A stretch of DNA of 64,000 bases from Bacillus sp. HSf4 (GTDB taxonomy: Bacteria > Bacillota > Bacilli > Bacillales > Bacillaceae): the NCBI RefSeq assembly GCF_029537375.1, contig NZ_CP120679.1, forward strand, positions 3,887,501 to 3,951,500. The letters run 5' to 3'. A program made the translations under genes and the position numbers. The first letter of the stretch is position 1. Each line of letters begins with the position of its first letter. The notes beneath the pieces were generated by a model. It was not told where the DNA came from. It saw nothing but the letters and a program-made list of their open reading frames with translations, and ran no database searches. Shown one piece after another: positions 8,488 to 16,811 of this stretch.

Positions 8488-8531
8488 AAAAATGGTGATA
8501 AGAGAAAAAAGAATAACGAAAATTGCGTTTT
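8488..8531 (-). promoter_or_regulatory. Candidate ComK box of ssbB
   Basis: A perfect AAAA-N5-TTTT box occurs at 8519-8531. A degenerate second box, AAAA-N5-GATA, at 8488-8500 is separated from it by exactly 18 bases, one of the spacings known for ComK K-boxes. It lies upstream of ssbB and just beyond the ywpG stop codon. The second box matches well on only one side. Confidence 0.5.
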
Positions 8532-8535
8532 TTTA

Positions 8536-8907
8536 TTATAATTTTTGCTTTTTCCTCCCACAAATCATGAACATCATTTCTTTCTTATTTACAAAGTACG
8601 TATTTTTTAAAAACTGCAGAAACACAGGAGATGCCAGCCATTGTTCAGAATACAAGCGGACATATGAGCCTCCGTCCCAAGCATACAGCCGGAATGACAA
8701 TTCTTTCTCTTTGAATGTTACTTGAAATTCGTATATTTCCATCTGATCCTTTGTTTCATAGCGAAACACAATACCTTCATGGCAGTACATATCAATCTCA
8801 TACTTATGGTCGCCGCCCAGAAAACGAATCAGTGGTTTGGATTGAAGACAATCAGCAGACGGATTGTATTTGATTACAAATACTTCTTTTAAGTAAAAAT
8901 GGTTCAT
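8536..8907 (-). CDS. ywpG: YwpG-like protein of unknown function
   Basis: 123 residues, soluble, no clear domain. It occupies the position of B. subtilis ywpG, between ssbB and ywpF, and has a similar length. The middle part is rich in aromatic residues ([21 protein letters not shown]). I can assign no function from sequence. AGGAGGTGAC lies a few bases before the ATG at 8907. Its 3-prime end abuts the putative ComK control region of ssbB. Confidence 0.7.
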   Translation of the reverse strand: MNHFYLKEVFVIKYNPSADCLQSKPLIRFLGGDHKYEIDMYCHEGIVFRYETKDQMEIYEFQVTFKEKELSFRLYAWDGGSYVRLYSEQWLASPVFLQFLKNTYFVNKKEMMFMICGRKKQKL

Positions 8908-9070
8908 AAGTCACCTCCTGCTCAATATCACCTAAAGTATAAATAAAAATAAAGCATTATCAAATACTTTTTGTAAAATTAAAAATAAGCGGACAGCCGC
9001 AGTTTAGGAGCTCTCAAACTGAATGTGATATAATGGTTATACAACTAAGGAAGCTTGTGAGGTGATAGCG

Positions 9071-9484
9071 ATGAAAACCTTTAGGCTTATTGATTTGAAA
9101 ATCGTACGCCAGGATGAATCGTCAAAACAGCTTGAAGAGTTCCCGCTGATTGACGGCCTTATTATCAATAAGGAAGACGGTGAAAACCATTGGATGGTCG
9201 AAGGGCTGGTCTCCAAGGAATACCGGTATTTTTTTGAATATCTTCTGCAGGAAGGCAAAGAAGTGAAAGCGTATGTGACGATTACCAAAAAAAGCAATCG
9301 GCCGGCACAGCTTCTGGCAAAGGTGAAAAACATTACGGTTCTCGGCGAGCACGTTTCCGTTTTATTGGACGGCAAAATGGTGAGCTCAAAGCTGAGGAAG
9401 GATTCAGACAAGATTTTAGAAGGATTGATGAAAGAAGGCTACTCCGGTGACCGGCTTCTTGAAGCATTCAAACAAAATATATAG
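9071..9484 (+). CDS. ywpF: YwpF family protein
   Basis: 137 residues starting MKTFRLIDLKIV. It matches the YwpF-like family by position and length, with an alternating charged/hydrophobic pattern suggesting a beta-rich fold. I chose the ATG at 9071 because AGGTGA is correctly spaced before it. The GTG at 9062 would place the purine run inside the coding region. The role in Bacillus is unknown. It is monocistronic, ended by the hairpin at 9486-9513 shared with converging mscL. Confidence 0.8.
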   Translation: MKTFRLIDLKIVRQDESSKQLEEFPLIDGLIINKEDGENHWMVEGLVSKEYRYFFEYLLQEGKEVKAYVTITKKSNRPAQLLAKVKNITVLGEHVSVLLDGKMVSSKLRKDSDKILEGLMKEGYSGDRLLEAFKQNI

Positions 9485-9485
9485 A

Positions 9486-9513
9486 AAAGGCTGCGCGGAA
9501 AACGGCAGCCTTT
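9486..9513. terminator. Bidirectional terminator between ywpF and mscL
   Basis: Stem AAAAGGCTGC / GGCAGCCTTTT (with a bulge) and T-runs on both strands. It serves the converging ywpF and mscL genes. Confidence 0.8.
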
Positions 9514-9527
9514 TCGTGTCGAGTGTT

Positions 9528-9911
9528 TTAAGATCGCTTCGCCTGCTCTTTTAACAGATCGCGGATTTCCTTGAGCAGCTCTTCCTGCGGATCCGGAGCG
9601 GCTTCTTCTTCTTTCTCATCCTGCTTTTTCTTTAACTTCGAGATATAACGGACGAACAGAAAGATCGAAAACGAAATAATAAAGAAATTCACAATCGCCT
9701 GTATGAACAGCCCGTATTTCACTTCGGCATCTCCAAATGTGAAGGAAAGCGCCGAAAAATCCAAGCCTCCGAGCAGAAGGCCGAGAATGGGCATCATGAT
9801 ATCATTGACAATTGATGTCACGATTTTGCCAAAGGCGCCTCCAATAATGACCCCGATGGCGAGATCAATCACATTTCCTCTGATCGCAAAGCTTTTAAAA
9901 TCATTCCACAT
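9528..9911 (-). CDS. mscL: Large-conductance mechanosensitive channel MscL
   Basis: 127 residues with the MscL layout. A short amphipathic N terminus ([18 protein letters not shown]) leads into TM1 ([28 protein letters not shown], about 16-45). A periplasmic loop, TM2 (about 68-90, [16 protein letters not shown]) and a charged C-terminal bundle rich in Lys/Glu follow. The pentameric channel opens under membrane tension to release solutes during osmotic downshock. AGGTGATCC lies a few bases before the ATG. Confidence 0.95.
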   Translation of the reverse strand: MWNDFKSFAIRGNVIDLAIGVIIGGAFGKIVTSIVNDIMMPILGLLLGGLDFSALSFTFGDAEVKYGLFIQAIVNFFIISFSIFLFVRYISKLKKKQDEKEEEAAPDPQEELLKEIRDLLKEQAKRS

Positions 9912-9944
9912 ACAAGGATCACCTTTTCTTTTTATGATAAAAAA

Positions 9945-9972
9945 ACAAATGGGTTGATCGAAAACCCATCTG
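9945..9972 (-). terminator. Terminator after fabZ
   Basis: Stem ATGGGTT / AACCCAT. On the minus strand it is followed by TTGTTTTTTTA. It lies between the fabZ stop and the mscL ribosome binding site. Confidence 0.75.
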
Positions 9973-9980
9973 TCAAAGGA

Positions 9981-10415
9981 TTATTCCTGCTTTTCTCCGA
10001 GCGAAAACATCAGCTCGGCCTCACAAACGATTTCACCGTCAACCGTGGCGATCCCTTTTCCTTTGCCGATTGAACCGCGGAAGCGGATCACTTCAAGCTC
10101 AAGATGCAGCTGGTCTCCCGGTTTGACTTGTTTTTTAAAGCGGCAGCTGTCAATCCCCGCAAAGAACGCCAGTCTTCCGCGATTTTCTTCCTTCATCAGG
10201 AGCGCAACAGCTCCCATTTGCGCGAGCGCTTCAACAATCAAGACACCCGGCATCACCGGATACTCCGGAAAATGACCGTTGAAAAATTCTTCGTTTACCG
10301 TGACATTTTTATAACCTTTTGCCCGTTTCCCTTCTTCTACTTCTGTCACCCGGTCTATGAGCAAAAAGGGATAACGGTGGGGAATTATTTCTTTGATTTG
10401 CTGAGCATCAAGCAT
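9981..10415 (-). CDS. fabZ: 3-hydroxyacyl-ACP dehydratase FabZ
   Basis: 144-residue hotdog-fold dehydratase of type II fatty acid synthesis. The catalytic histidine lies in [21 protein letters not shown] (about residues 46-66), where the following glutamate in the long helix completes the pair. It removes water from 3-hydroxyacyl-ACP in each elongation round. Length and motifs are canonical. AAGGAGATGTC lies just before ATG at 10415. It is monocistronic, bounded by terminators on both sides. Confidence 0.95.
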   Translation of the reverse strand: MLDAQQIKEIIPHRYPFLLIDRVTEVEEGKRAKGYKNVTVNEEFFNGHFPEYPVMPGVLIVEALAQMGAVALLMKEENRGRLAFFAGIDSCRFKKQVKPGDQLHLELEVIRFRGSIGKGKGIATVDGEIVCEAELMFSLGEKQE

Positions 10416-10576
10416 CGCCTTGACATCTCCTTTTTTTGAAAAGTATGTATAGAACTATGTTAAGCGCCTCATTCTGTACAACTGGAAGTATATTATGAAA
10501 CGGAATCTTTTTCAACAAAAGATATGAACAACCCCTTGTCAAGAGCCGGCGGAATCCGAGCCCGGATGGTGTATAT

Positions 10577-10621
10577 AAAAAAGAGCAGACTGCCCAGCAT
10601 TCGCTCGAGTCTGCTCTTTTT
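10577..10621. terminator. Terminator after flhP
   Basis: Ten-base stem AGAGCAGACT / AGTCTGCTCT with A- and T-runs on both sides, directly after the flhP stop codon. Confidence 0.9.
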
Positions 10622-10627
10622 GAAACG

Positions 10628-11455
10628 TCAGCGCACTGAATTGATGAGCCCCATCATTTGGTCGCCCATTGAGATCGCACGCGAATTCATTTGATAAGAC
10701 CGCTGTGAGGAAATCAGATCGGTCATTTCCTTTGAAATATCTACGTTGGACGATTCGAGAAAGCCCTGTTTCATCGAGATGTCCTGCCGCCCCGCACCGT
10801 TTAAATTGATGAGGGCTGTGTCTCGCAAATCTTCTCTGACAGAGAAAAGATTGCCTCCTTCTGCAGCAAGAGCCTGCGGCTTAACCGCCTGGGCAATGCC
10901 TAAATTGAAGCTTAAAGGCGCTTCGGCTTGGTTTCCTGTTGACACGGTTATCGTTCCGCTGCCGTCTACTTGAAAGTTTTGATAACGCCGGTCGAAGCGT
11001 ATGGCATCCCCATTCTCATCAAGCAGAGGATGCCCTTCTTTGGTGACCAGTTCCAGCTGGTTGGCGTTTCCAGGCGCAGGCGTCAAATAAAATGTTCCGT
11101 CCCGCGTATATTGAACTTCGCCATCGACATCAACCTGAAAGAATTGGTAAGGGGAAGTCAGCGCGATATCAAGATCGCGGCCCGTCTCCTTTAAGCTCCC
11201 TTGCTTTTGTGTCAGCCATTCCGTCAAGACGGCCCCGACGCCGACCCGAAGCCCGGGCGGTGTCTTTCTGCTTTGCGCCACTTCATTATTCTTCTCATCC
11301 ACTTGTTCAATCTGCTGTCTTACCAGCTCGGAAAAGCTTGTATTTTTCGCTTTATATCCCGTCGTATCAGTATTTGCAAGGTTATGACTGATACTGTCAA
11401 TCTGTTTTTGCAGCTGATTCATTGTATTTGAAGCTGTTATCATGGATCTAAGCAT
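10628..11455 (-). CDS. flhP: Flagellar hook-basal body protein FlhP
   Basis: 275 residues. It has the N-terminal flagellar rod-protein motif (about 5-35: ITASNTMNQLQKQIDSISHN, then LANTDTTGYKAKN) and the C-terminal rod/hook motif (NVDISKEMTDLISSQRSYQ, about 240-258). Proteins of this type form the distal rod or hook-basal body. FlhP is the second gene of the flhO-flhP pair beside mbl, as in B. subtilis. It follows flhO after 48 bases and ends at a strong terminator. Confidence 0.92.
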   Translation of the reverse strand: MLRSMITASNTMNQLQKQIDSISHNLANTDTTGYKAKNTSFSELVRQQIEQVDEKNNEVAQSRKTPPGLRVGVGAVLTEWLTQKQGSLKETGRDLDIALTSPYQFFQVDVDGEVQYTRDGTFYLTPAPGNANQLELVTKEGHPLLDENGDAIRFDRRYQNFQVDGSGTITVSTGNQAEAPLSFNLGIAQAVKPQALAAEGGNLFSVREDLRDTALINLNGAGRQDISMKQGFLESSNVDISKEMTDLISSQRSYQMNSRAISMGDQMMGLINSVR

Positions 11456-11503
11456 TGTTTTTTAACATCCTCCATTTATTTCGTCGGAAGCATCCTGGTT
11501 GTG

Positions 11504-12343
11504 TTAGCCGATTCTGCCAATTTCGTTCGCAGCTTTGTCCATGCTTTTATCATAAGCCTGAAGGACTTTTTGGTTGGCCTCGAACGAACGATAGGCAGCG
11601 GTCATTTCCGTATAGGCTCTTGTGATGTCAACGTTTGAGCGTTCCGTCATGCCCTGTTTGACGGAGTACCGGACATCAGGATTAGCGGCTGCGCTCGGCA
11701 GATCCTCTCCATTTTCAGTCCGATACAAATCATTGCCTTCCCTCGCCAAATTTCTTGTATCGCGCGCGATTCTCACATCGATTTGACCAAGGTTCCGCCC
11801 GGTTTCTGTGACGGTTCCATCCTCGGCCACTTGAAAATTCTCGCTTCCCACCGTAATCGGCCGGCCGTCTGTGGAAAGGACGGCATGTCCGTTAATCGTC
11901 AGTTCATTGTTTTCATTCAGCGAAAAGCGGCTGCTTCTTGAATAGCGAATATCCCCGCTTTCAAGCCGGACGGCGTAAAAAAGAGCCGCTTTATCGTTCG
12001 TCTCTTCATTGACAGGAACTTCAGTTTCACTAAGCGCAATATCTGTCGGCTCATTTGTGCTTTGCAGATCTCCTTGCGAAAATTGGGGTTTGAGTTCCTG
12101 CATGTAAACACCTGTATTGATCGAGCCGATCGGCGTTTGTTTGGAAAATGAGCGGGAGCTGCCGCCGGTTTGAACAGAATCGGATTCCATCCGGCTCAAA
12201 AGCATTTCGGGAAAAGCGCGGATCGATCCCTGGTCTTCTTTATAGCCCGGTGTATTCGCATTTGCTATATTATTCGTCAGCATTTCCGTCCGCCGCTGCT
12301 GAGTGACCATAGCAGAAGCTGCTGTATAAAGCCCTTTTAACAT
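11504..12343 (-). CDS. flhO: Flagellar basal-body rod protein FlhO
   Basis: 279 residues, paralogous to FlhP, with the rod motif at the N terminus (TEMLTNNIANANTPGYKEDQ) and a C-terminal NVDITRAYTEMTAAYRSFE helix. It forms part of the flagellar rod. AGGTGAAAAG-type purines lie before the ATG at 12343. In B. subtilis the pair is sigma-D controlled. I looked for TAAA-N15-GCCGATAT upstream and found only a partial -10 (TCCTATAT), so promoter assignment is open. A LexA-like box lies in the same upstream region. Confidence 0.92.
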   Translation of the reverse strand: MLKGLYTAASAMVTQQRRTEMLTNNIANANTPGYKEDQGSIRAFPEMLLSRMESDSVQTGGSSRSFSKQTPIGSINTGVYMQELKPQFSQGDLQSTNEPTDIALSETEVPVNEETNDKAALFYAVRLESGDIRYSRSSRFSLNENNELTINGHAVLSTDGRPITVGSENFQVAEDGTVTETGRNLGQIDVRIARDTRNLAREGNDLYRTENGEDLPSAAANPDVRYSVKQGMTERSNVDITRAYTEMTAAYRSFEANQKVLQAYDKSMDKAANEIGRIG

Positions 12344-12424
12344 CTTTTCACCTCAGGATATGTGTCTTGCCTTCTAAATGAAAGGTCTGGATATGTTAAG
12401 CAACGGCCGGCTTGGCCGTCTGAT

Positions 12425-12453
12425 TTGCAATATAGGAACGTTTGTTCTATAAT
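12425..12453 (+). promoter_or_regulatory. Plus-strand promoter with embedded LexA/DinR-like box
   Basis: On the plus strand, TTGCAA (12425-12430), a 17-base spacer and a perfect TATAAT (12448-12453). The last 12 spacer bases are GAACGTTTGTTC (12436-12447), a perfect GAAC-N4-GTTC dyad. It agrees with the Bacillus LexA consensus CGAACRNRYGTTYG except for the outermost bases. Transcription would run away from flhO, through the mbl terminator hairpin and antisense to mbl. It is a candidate SOS-controlled small or antisense RNA start. Transcription has not been shown. Confidence 0.55.
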
Positions 12454-12513
12454 AACATTCAAGTATACTAATCTTTTTATCGGCAGCTTTCCGAGTCTTT
12501 AAAGCTTTTACAT

Positions 12514-12543
12514 AAAAAAACCTCATTCTAAAAGAATGAGGCC
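12514..12543 (-). terminator. Terminator after mbl
   Basis: Perfect nine-base stem CCTCATTCT / AGAATGAGG with a three-base loop and, on the minus strand, seven T residues. It makes mbl a separate transcription unit from flhO-flhP. Confidence 0.9.
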
Positions 12544-12548
12544 TTTGA

Positions 12549-13550
12549 TTAGCTCAATTTGCGCTTTGGAAGCTTGTCCATGTTGTCAAGCATGACACCT
12601 GTACCGACCGCCACGCAATCCATCGGATTCTCAGCAACAAGAACCGGCACCTTAAGCTCCTCTGCCAGAAGCTGGTCGAGGCCGTTTAACAATGCACCAC
12701 CGCCGGTGATGATCACGCCTCTGTCAATGATGTCGGCTGAAAGTTCAGGCGGTGTTCTTTCAAGCACCTGCTTGGCAGCCTGTACGATGACAGATACAGA
12801 TTCGCGAAGCGCCTCTTCAACCTCTTTGCTCGTTACCGTAATGGTTCTCGGTAAACCTGTAACCATGTCACGGCCGCGAATGGAGATTTCCTCATGACGT
12901 GCGTCTGGGAAAACAGTTGCGACTTTAATCTTAATGTCTTCAGCAGTCCGTTCACCTATTAACAGTTTGTATTCACGTTTGATGTAGTTTAAAATTTCAA
13001 GGTCAAACTTGTCCCCGGCCATTTTAATAGAAGAGGCGGTGACAATATCGCCCATTGAGATGACCGCGATATCCGTCGTTCCACCGCCGATGTCAACTAC
13101 CATGTTTCCGCTAGGCTGAAAAATATCCATCCCGGCACCAATTGCGGCTACCTTCGGCTCTTCCTCAAGGTACACATGCTTTCCGCCGCTTTTTTCAGCA
13201 GCTTCTTTAATCGCCTTCTGCTCGACAGACGTAATATTTGTAGGGCAGCAAATCAGCATGCGCGGCTTTGAGAACAGGCCTTTTACATTCAACTTGTTAA
13301 TGAAATGCTTCAGCATCGCTTCTGTCACTTCAAAATCTGCAATAACGCCGTCTTTTAATGGACGTATCGCAACAATATTCCCAGGTGTACGTCCTACCAT
13401 TCTTCTTGCTTCTTCACCGACAGCGAGCACTTTCCCAGTGTTTTTGTCAAGAGCAACGACTGATGGTTCATTTAAGACAATCCCTTTTCCTTTGACATGG
13501 ATCAGCACATTTGCTGTACCAAGGTCAATACCAATATCCCTTGCAAACAT
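12549..13550 (-). CDS. mbl: MreB-like cell-shape protein Mbl
   Basis: 333-residue actin-fold ATPase. Phosphate 1 motif IGIDLGTANVLIHVKG (about 6-21), phosphate 2 VVDIGGGTTDIAV (about 158-170) and the adenosine motif ITGGGALLNGLD (about 285-296) are all present. Mbl polymerises under the membrane and directs lateral wall synthesis. It lies next to spoIIID and flhO as in B. subtilis, and is clearly Mbl by context. The ATG at 13550 is followed by FARDIGIDLG. Terminators on both sides mark it as monocistronic. Confidence 0.96.
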   Translation of the reverse strand: MFARDIGIDLGTANVLIHVKGKGIVLNEPSVVALDKNTGKVLAVGEEARRMVGRTPGNIVAIRPLKDGVIADFEVTEAMLKHFINKLNVKGLFSKPRMLICCPTNITSVEQKAIKEAAEKSGGKHVYLEEEPKVAAIGAGMDIFQPSGNMVVDIGGGTTDIAVISMGDIVTASSIKMAGDKFDLEILNYIKREYKLLIGERTAEDIKIKVATVFPDARHEEISIRGRDMVTGLPRTITVTSKEVEEALRESVSVIVQAAKQVLERTPPELSADIIDRGVIITGGGALLNGLDQLLAEELKVPVLVAENPMDCVAVGTGVMLDNMDKLPKRKLS

Positions 13551-13735
13551 CTATCTATATCCTCCTCAAAATCTGTTTCACAGCAATATCCACATTCTGC
13601 CCTAATTATATATTTTATCATAAATATTAGAAAAAAAAGCGTTCTTGTTAACATTCTTCACAAAATTTTTGTGGCTTTTTACGGAGGATACCGGGAAATT
13701 TTGAAAAACAAAGCTTATTTTTGATCCAATCTTCC

Positions 13736-14011
13736 TTACTGGACAGGCTCCCTTTCAAGGATTTCCTCTTTTTTATATTTCAGTTTCGTCGCTTCTCCGC
13801 CCCGCAAATGTCTGATTGATTTATGATAATCAAGAATTTCTTTTACTTCATTGGCTAAATCAGGATTAATTTCAGGCAGCCTTTCTGTCAAATCCTTGTG
13901 AACGGTACTTTTGGAAACACCAAACTCCTTCGCTATCACACGAACCGTTTTTTTCGTCTCCACGATGTACTTCCCTATCTTGATTGTTCGCTCTTTGATG
14001 TAATCGTGCAC
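13736..14011 (-). CDS. spoIIID: Mother-cell sporulation regulator SpoIIID
   Basis: 91 residues, almost identical to the known SpoIIID sequence. The helix-turn-helix lies at about 23-42 (RVIAKEFGVSKSTVHKDL) and the basic C-terminal tail is also used for DNA contact. It acts in the mother cell with sigma-E to activate and repress many genes. The GTG start at 14011 follows GGGAGG by seven bases. I could not identify a clean sigma-E promoter upstream by eye. Confidence 0.97.
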   Translation of the reverse strand: MHDYIKERTIKIGKYIVETKKTVRVIAKEFGVSKSTVHKDLTERLPEINPDLANEVKEILDYHKSIRHLRGGEATKLKYKKEEILEREPVQ

Positions 14012-14268
14012 ACCACTCGACCTCCCTAAAATGGATGTGAGAAGTGTGAAATGAGATCCGTTTTTTGAAAGAAACCATTATTTGCGCAACTTCTCCGTTT
14101 TATGCTTTTCCAAGTAGAACTTTGAAATACTCCCACGATCCCTCACCTCAAACACTCTCTTTGTTAGGTTTGTATCAGTGTATTAGCACTTACATGGGAT
14201 TATGCTAAAAACTCAAGGAGGACAAGGGGTTTATCCGGCAAATTTATTTCGCCCTTCAAAAATTTCGC

Positions 14269-14297
14269 TTTACAGCATTCCGGACATTCAGTAAAAT
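14269..14297 (+). promoter_or_regulatory. Sigma-A promoter of ywoH-ywoG
   Basis: TTTACA (14269-14274), 17-base spacer, TAAAAT (14292-14297). The MarR-type palindrome lies immediately downstream of the predicted start point. Confidence 0.65.
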
Positions 14298-14310
14298 GAA
14301 TAAAGTTTAT

Positions 14311-14328
14311 TATTTACCTAGGTAAATA
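14311..14328. promoter_or_regulatory. Perfect 18-bp palindrome, probable YwoH operator
   Basis: TATTTACCTAGGTAAATA is a perfect inverted repeat lying between the ywoH promoter and its start codon. MarR-family repressors typically bind such palindromes in their own promoters, so autorepression of ywoH-ywoG is inferred. Confidence 0.65.
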
Positions 14329-14348
14329 TTTTCGGAGGTATTCGTCGT

Positions 14349-14777
14349 ATGGAGCATATCAATCGAATGATCATTCACCAGTTAAATCAAAGCGCACGGA
14401 TGATTTCCAAAAAAACGAATGAACAGCTTGAATCATGCGGCCTCTATGGCGCTCAATGGTCAATACTGTATTGCCTTCATACCTTCGGCCCGATGACGCA
14501 AAAAGACATATGGACGTATCTGCATGTAGAGGCGCCGACTGTGACCAGGACCGTCAAACGCCTTGAGCAAAACGGCTGGGTGCAAAGACTACAGGGCGAG
14601 GATAAAAGGGAAAAAGTCGTCAAAATGACGGAAGAAGCCATCATTCAATACGATGGCATACAAGCGAAAATGAAGGATTTCGAAGAGGATATGCTGTCCG
14701 TATTTGATGATCAAGATAAAGAAACATTCCAGCGTTTATTAAAGCGATTTATAGATGGAAACAAGAAGGAGATGTAG
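14349..14777 (+). CDS. ywoH: MarR-family transcriptional regulator YwoH
   Basis: 142 residues with a winged helix-turn-helix of MarR type (about 30-100): GAQWSILYCLHTFGPMTQKD, EAPTVTRTVKRLEQNGWVQR and the wing GEDKREKVVKMT. It is followed after three bases by the MFS gene ywoG, so it probably represses its own operon through the palindrome upstream. GGAGGT lies before the ATG at 14349. The ligand is unknown. Confidence 0.88.
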   Translation: MEHINRMIIHQLNQSARMISKKTNEQLESCGLYGAQWSILYCLHTFGPMTQKDIWTYLHVEAPTVTRTVKRLEQNGWVQRLQGEDKREKVVKMTEEAIIQYDGIQAKMKDFEEDMLSVFDDQDKETFQRLLKRFIDGNKKEM

Positions 14778-14780
14778 CCT

Positions 14781-15974
14781 GTGAAACAAACTGAAGCGAT
14801 TTGGACGAGAGATTTCATCATGGTTGTCCTGATCAATTTATTTATATTTGTCTATTTTTATGCACTCATGACAGTGCTGCCCGTCTATGCAATGCAGGAG
14901 CTCGGCGGCAGCGAGTCGGAAGGAGGCCTCTTGATCAGCGGATTTATGCTGTCAGCGATTTTTGCCAGGCCGTTTTCGGGCGCGGTGATCGAGCGGTTCG
15001 GGAAAAAAAGAATGGCGCTTGTCAGCGTGATATTATTCACGCTCTCTTCTTTCCTCTACATCGTCATTCAAGATATTTACGTATTGCTGGGACTCCGTTT
15101 TTTCCAGGGGATCTGGTTCAGCATCATCACCACGGTCACGAGTGCAATCGCGGCGGATTTGATTCCGGCGGCGCGCCGCGGGGAAGGGCTCGGCTACTTT
15201 GCGATGTCCATGAACATGGCGGTCGTCATCGGTCCGTTTATCGCCCTGAACCTGCTTGATAAGATAAGCTTCACTGCACTGTTTGCTTTGTTTTCAATCA
15301 TCGTCACCATCGGAATCGTCTGTACCGCGCTCATCCGGATTCCTAAAGGAAATGACAGAACCTCCGCCGTTTTCAAATTGTCTTTTTCCAATATGTTTGA
15401 AAAAGGCGCACTGCGGATCGCTACGGTCGGGTTGTTCGTCTCTTTTTGCTATTCGAGCGTGATCTCGTTTATCTCTGTTTATGCAAAATCCCTCGGGCTG
15501 ATTGAAGCGAGCAGCTATTTCTTTATCGTATTTGCCGTGGCCATGATGGCGACGCGTCCCTTCACCGGAAAATTGTATGATAAGGTCGGCCCCGGGGTCG
15601 TCATTTACCCGTCCATCATCATGTTCAGCATCGGGCTTTGCCTGCTGGCTTTTACAAACAGCAGTGCGATGCTTTTGGTTTCCGGTGCTGTTATCGGCAT
15701 GGGCTATGGTTCCATCACCCCCTGCCTGCAGACGCTTGCCATCCAGGCTTCTCCGAAGCATAGAAGCGGCTATGCGACGGCCACATACTTCACCCTTTTC
15801 GATTCAGGGATCGCAGTCGGCTCCTTCGTGTTCGGCCTTGTTGTTACACAAACCGAATTTTCAAGCATCTATTTATTCTCGGGGGTTTTCGTGCTCGTCA
15901 ACCTGTTCCTCTATACTTGGAGCCGAAAGCCTGCGTTACTGAAGGAAAAAAGAAATGTATCCATTGCGGATTGA
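14781..15974 (+). CDS. ywoG: Major facilitator superfamily transporter YwoG
   Basis: 397 residues with 12 predicted membrane helices and the MFS loop 2-3 motif around [15 protein letters not shown] (residues about 66-80). It looks like a drug/metabolite exporter of the YwoG type; the substrate cannot be read from sequence. The GTG start at 14781 has AAGGAGATG eight bases upstream. Linkage to a MarR regulator supports a toxic-compound efflux role (inference). Confidence 0.85.
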   Translation: MKQTEAIWTRDFIMVVLINLFIFVYFYALMTVLPVYAMQELGGSESEGGLLISGFMLSAIFARPFSGAVIERFGKKRMALVSVILFTLSSFLYIVIQDIYVLLGLRFFQGIWFSIITTVTSAIAADLIPAARRGEGLGYFAMSMNMAVVIGPFIALNLLDKISFTALFALFSIIVTIGIVCTALIRIPKGNDRTSAVFKLSFSNMFEKGALRIATVGLFVSFCYSSVISFISVYAKSLGLIEASSYFFIVFAVAMMATRPFTGKLYDKVGPGVVIYPSIIMFSIGLCLLAFTNSSAMLLVSGAVIGMGYGSITPCLQTLAIQASPKHRSGYATATYFTLFDSGIAVGSFVFGLVVTQTEFSSIYLFSGVFVLVNLFLYTWSRKPALLKEKRNVSIAD

Positions 15975-15987
15975 TTCTTGATTATTT

Positions 15988-16009
15988 AGCCGGGCATATA
16001 AGCCCGGCT
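15988..16009. terminator. Hairpin between ywoG and a converging GNAT gene
   Basis: Stem AGCCGGGC / GCCCGGCT with a six-base loop. T-runs on both sides are weak, but its place between converging genes suggests terminator function. Confidence 0.6.
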
Positions 16010-16024
16010 CTTACATTTGTTGTC

Positions 16025-16564
16025 CTATTCATTTTTCTTTTTCAACCACTCATGTTTTAAAATGCTCATTTCCCAAGCACTCCAGTATTCATCACCATTT
16101 TTTGCTGAATCTCTTAGCAAACCCTCTTTCATAAATCCCGCTTTTTCGTAACAGGCGATAGCTGAAACATTGAAGTCAAATACCCCTAGACTGACTCTGT
16201 GTAAATGAAGTTCATCAAATGCAATACGAAGGATTTTCTTGATCATTTGCTGACCTATTCCTTTGCCTCTTGCATTTTGATCACCGACTAATACTTTTCC
16301 CACCCTTGCAGATTTGTTTTTTCGGTCAATTTTCCCTAAAGAGATATGCCCAATCACATCACCGGTGTCACCATCAATTACTTTATAAGCTAATGTTTCT
16401 GAGTGATCACTGTTTGCATTTTCGATATATTTTCCTAGTTGAGCATCATTCAAGGGATAATCAAACGCCGGTCCTCCCCATTGAAGTAAAAATTCCGGTG
16501 AATCAATCCATTTCATCAGTTGACTGAAATCGGAATACTCAAAATATTTTAGTTCAACCATCAC
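16025..16564 (-). CDS. GNAT-family N-acetyltransferase (RimJ/RimL-like)
   Basis: 179 residues with the GNAT fold. A beta4/alpha3 acetyl-CoA loop reads VGDQNARGKGIGQQMIKKIL (about 92-111), and the C-terminal motif HRVSLGVFDFNVSAIACYEKAGF resembles RimJ/RimL-type enzymes. The substrate is unknown. GAGGAGAATGATG lies at the start. It stands alone between ywoG and bcrC; I do not recall a gene at this place in B. subtilis 168, so it may be a lineage-specific insertion. Confidence 0.8.
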   Translation of the reverse strand: MMVELKYFEYSDFSQLMKWIDSPEFLLQWGGPAFDYPLNDAQLGKYIENANSDHSETLAYKVIDGDTGDVIGHISLGKIDRKNKSARVGKVLVGDQNARGKGIGQQMIKKILRIAFDELHLHRVSLGVFDFNVSAIACYEKAGFMKEGLLRDSAKNGDEYWSAWEMSILKHEWLKKKNE

Positions 16565-16733
16565 ATCATTCTCCTCTCAAAGTACGGTTGCATGGTAGGG
16601 TTGCCATGCTTAGTAATGACGCGTTGTCCTTTTTAAGGATAGAAGAAATAGGTCTCGGCTATTTCAACGATACCTTCCGTTTGGTCAGGTATCCAATATC
16701 AACAAAAATCTTTCAAAGAGTCTTTATTGAAAA

Positions 16734-16760
16734 TGAAACCTTTTTAGACGTCATCTCGTC
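16734..16760 (+). promoter_or_regulatory. ECF-sigma promoter of bcrC
   Basis: TGAAAC (16734-16739), 17 bases, CGTC (16757-16760), about 50 bases before the bcrC start. This matches the sigma-M/X/W class. B. subtilis bcrC is known to be driven by such cell-envelope-stress sigma factors. Confidence 0.7.
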
Positions 16761-16811
16761 CCCTTACTGTCTGACAAAAATAGAATTCTAAAATATTAAA
16801 AAGGTGATTTT

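Larger units (their letters stand above)
14012..14348. other. Divergent intergenic region spoIIID / ywoH
   Basis: About 340 bases. The right end holds the ywoH promoter (14269-14297) and the palindrome at 14311-14328. The left part should contain the spoIIID promoter, but no convincing sigma-E pair was seen. No small ORF with a good ribosome binding site was noticed. Confidence 0.5.

Noticed and set aside
8432..8563. N-terminal extension of SsbB
   Set aside because: It would translate through the promoter and ComK-like box. A strong ribosome site at 8431 and the known SsbB length support the shorter form.
12344..12480. Sigma-D promoter for flhO-flhP
   Set aside because: Expected from B. subtilis, but only a partial -10 (TCCTATAT) and no TAAA at the right distance were found.
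14012..14200. Sigma-E promoter of spoIIID
   Set aside because: Several CATA-like strings exist but none has a matching -35 at 13-15 bases.
16588..16791. 67-codon open frame between the GNAT gene and bcrC
   Set aside because: No ribosome binding site, no recognisable domain, and it overlaps the ECF-type bcrC promoter.
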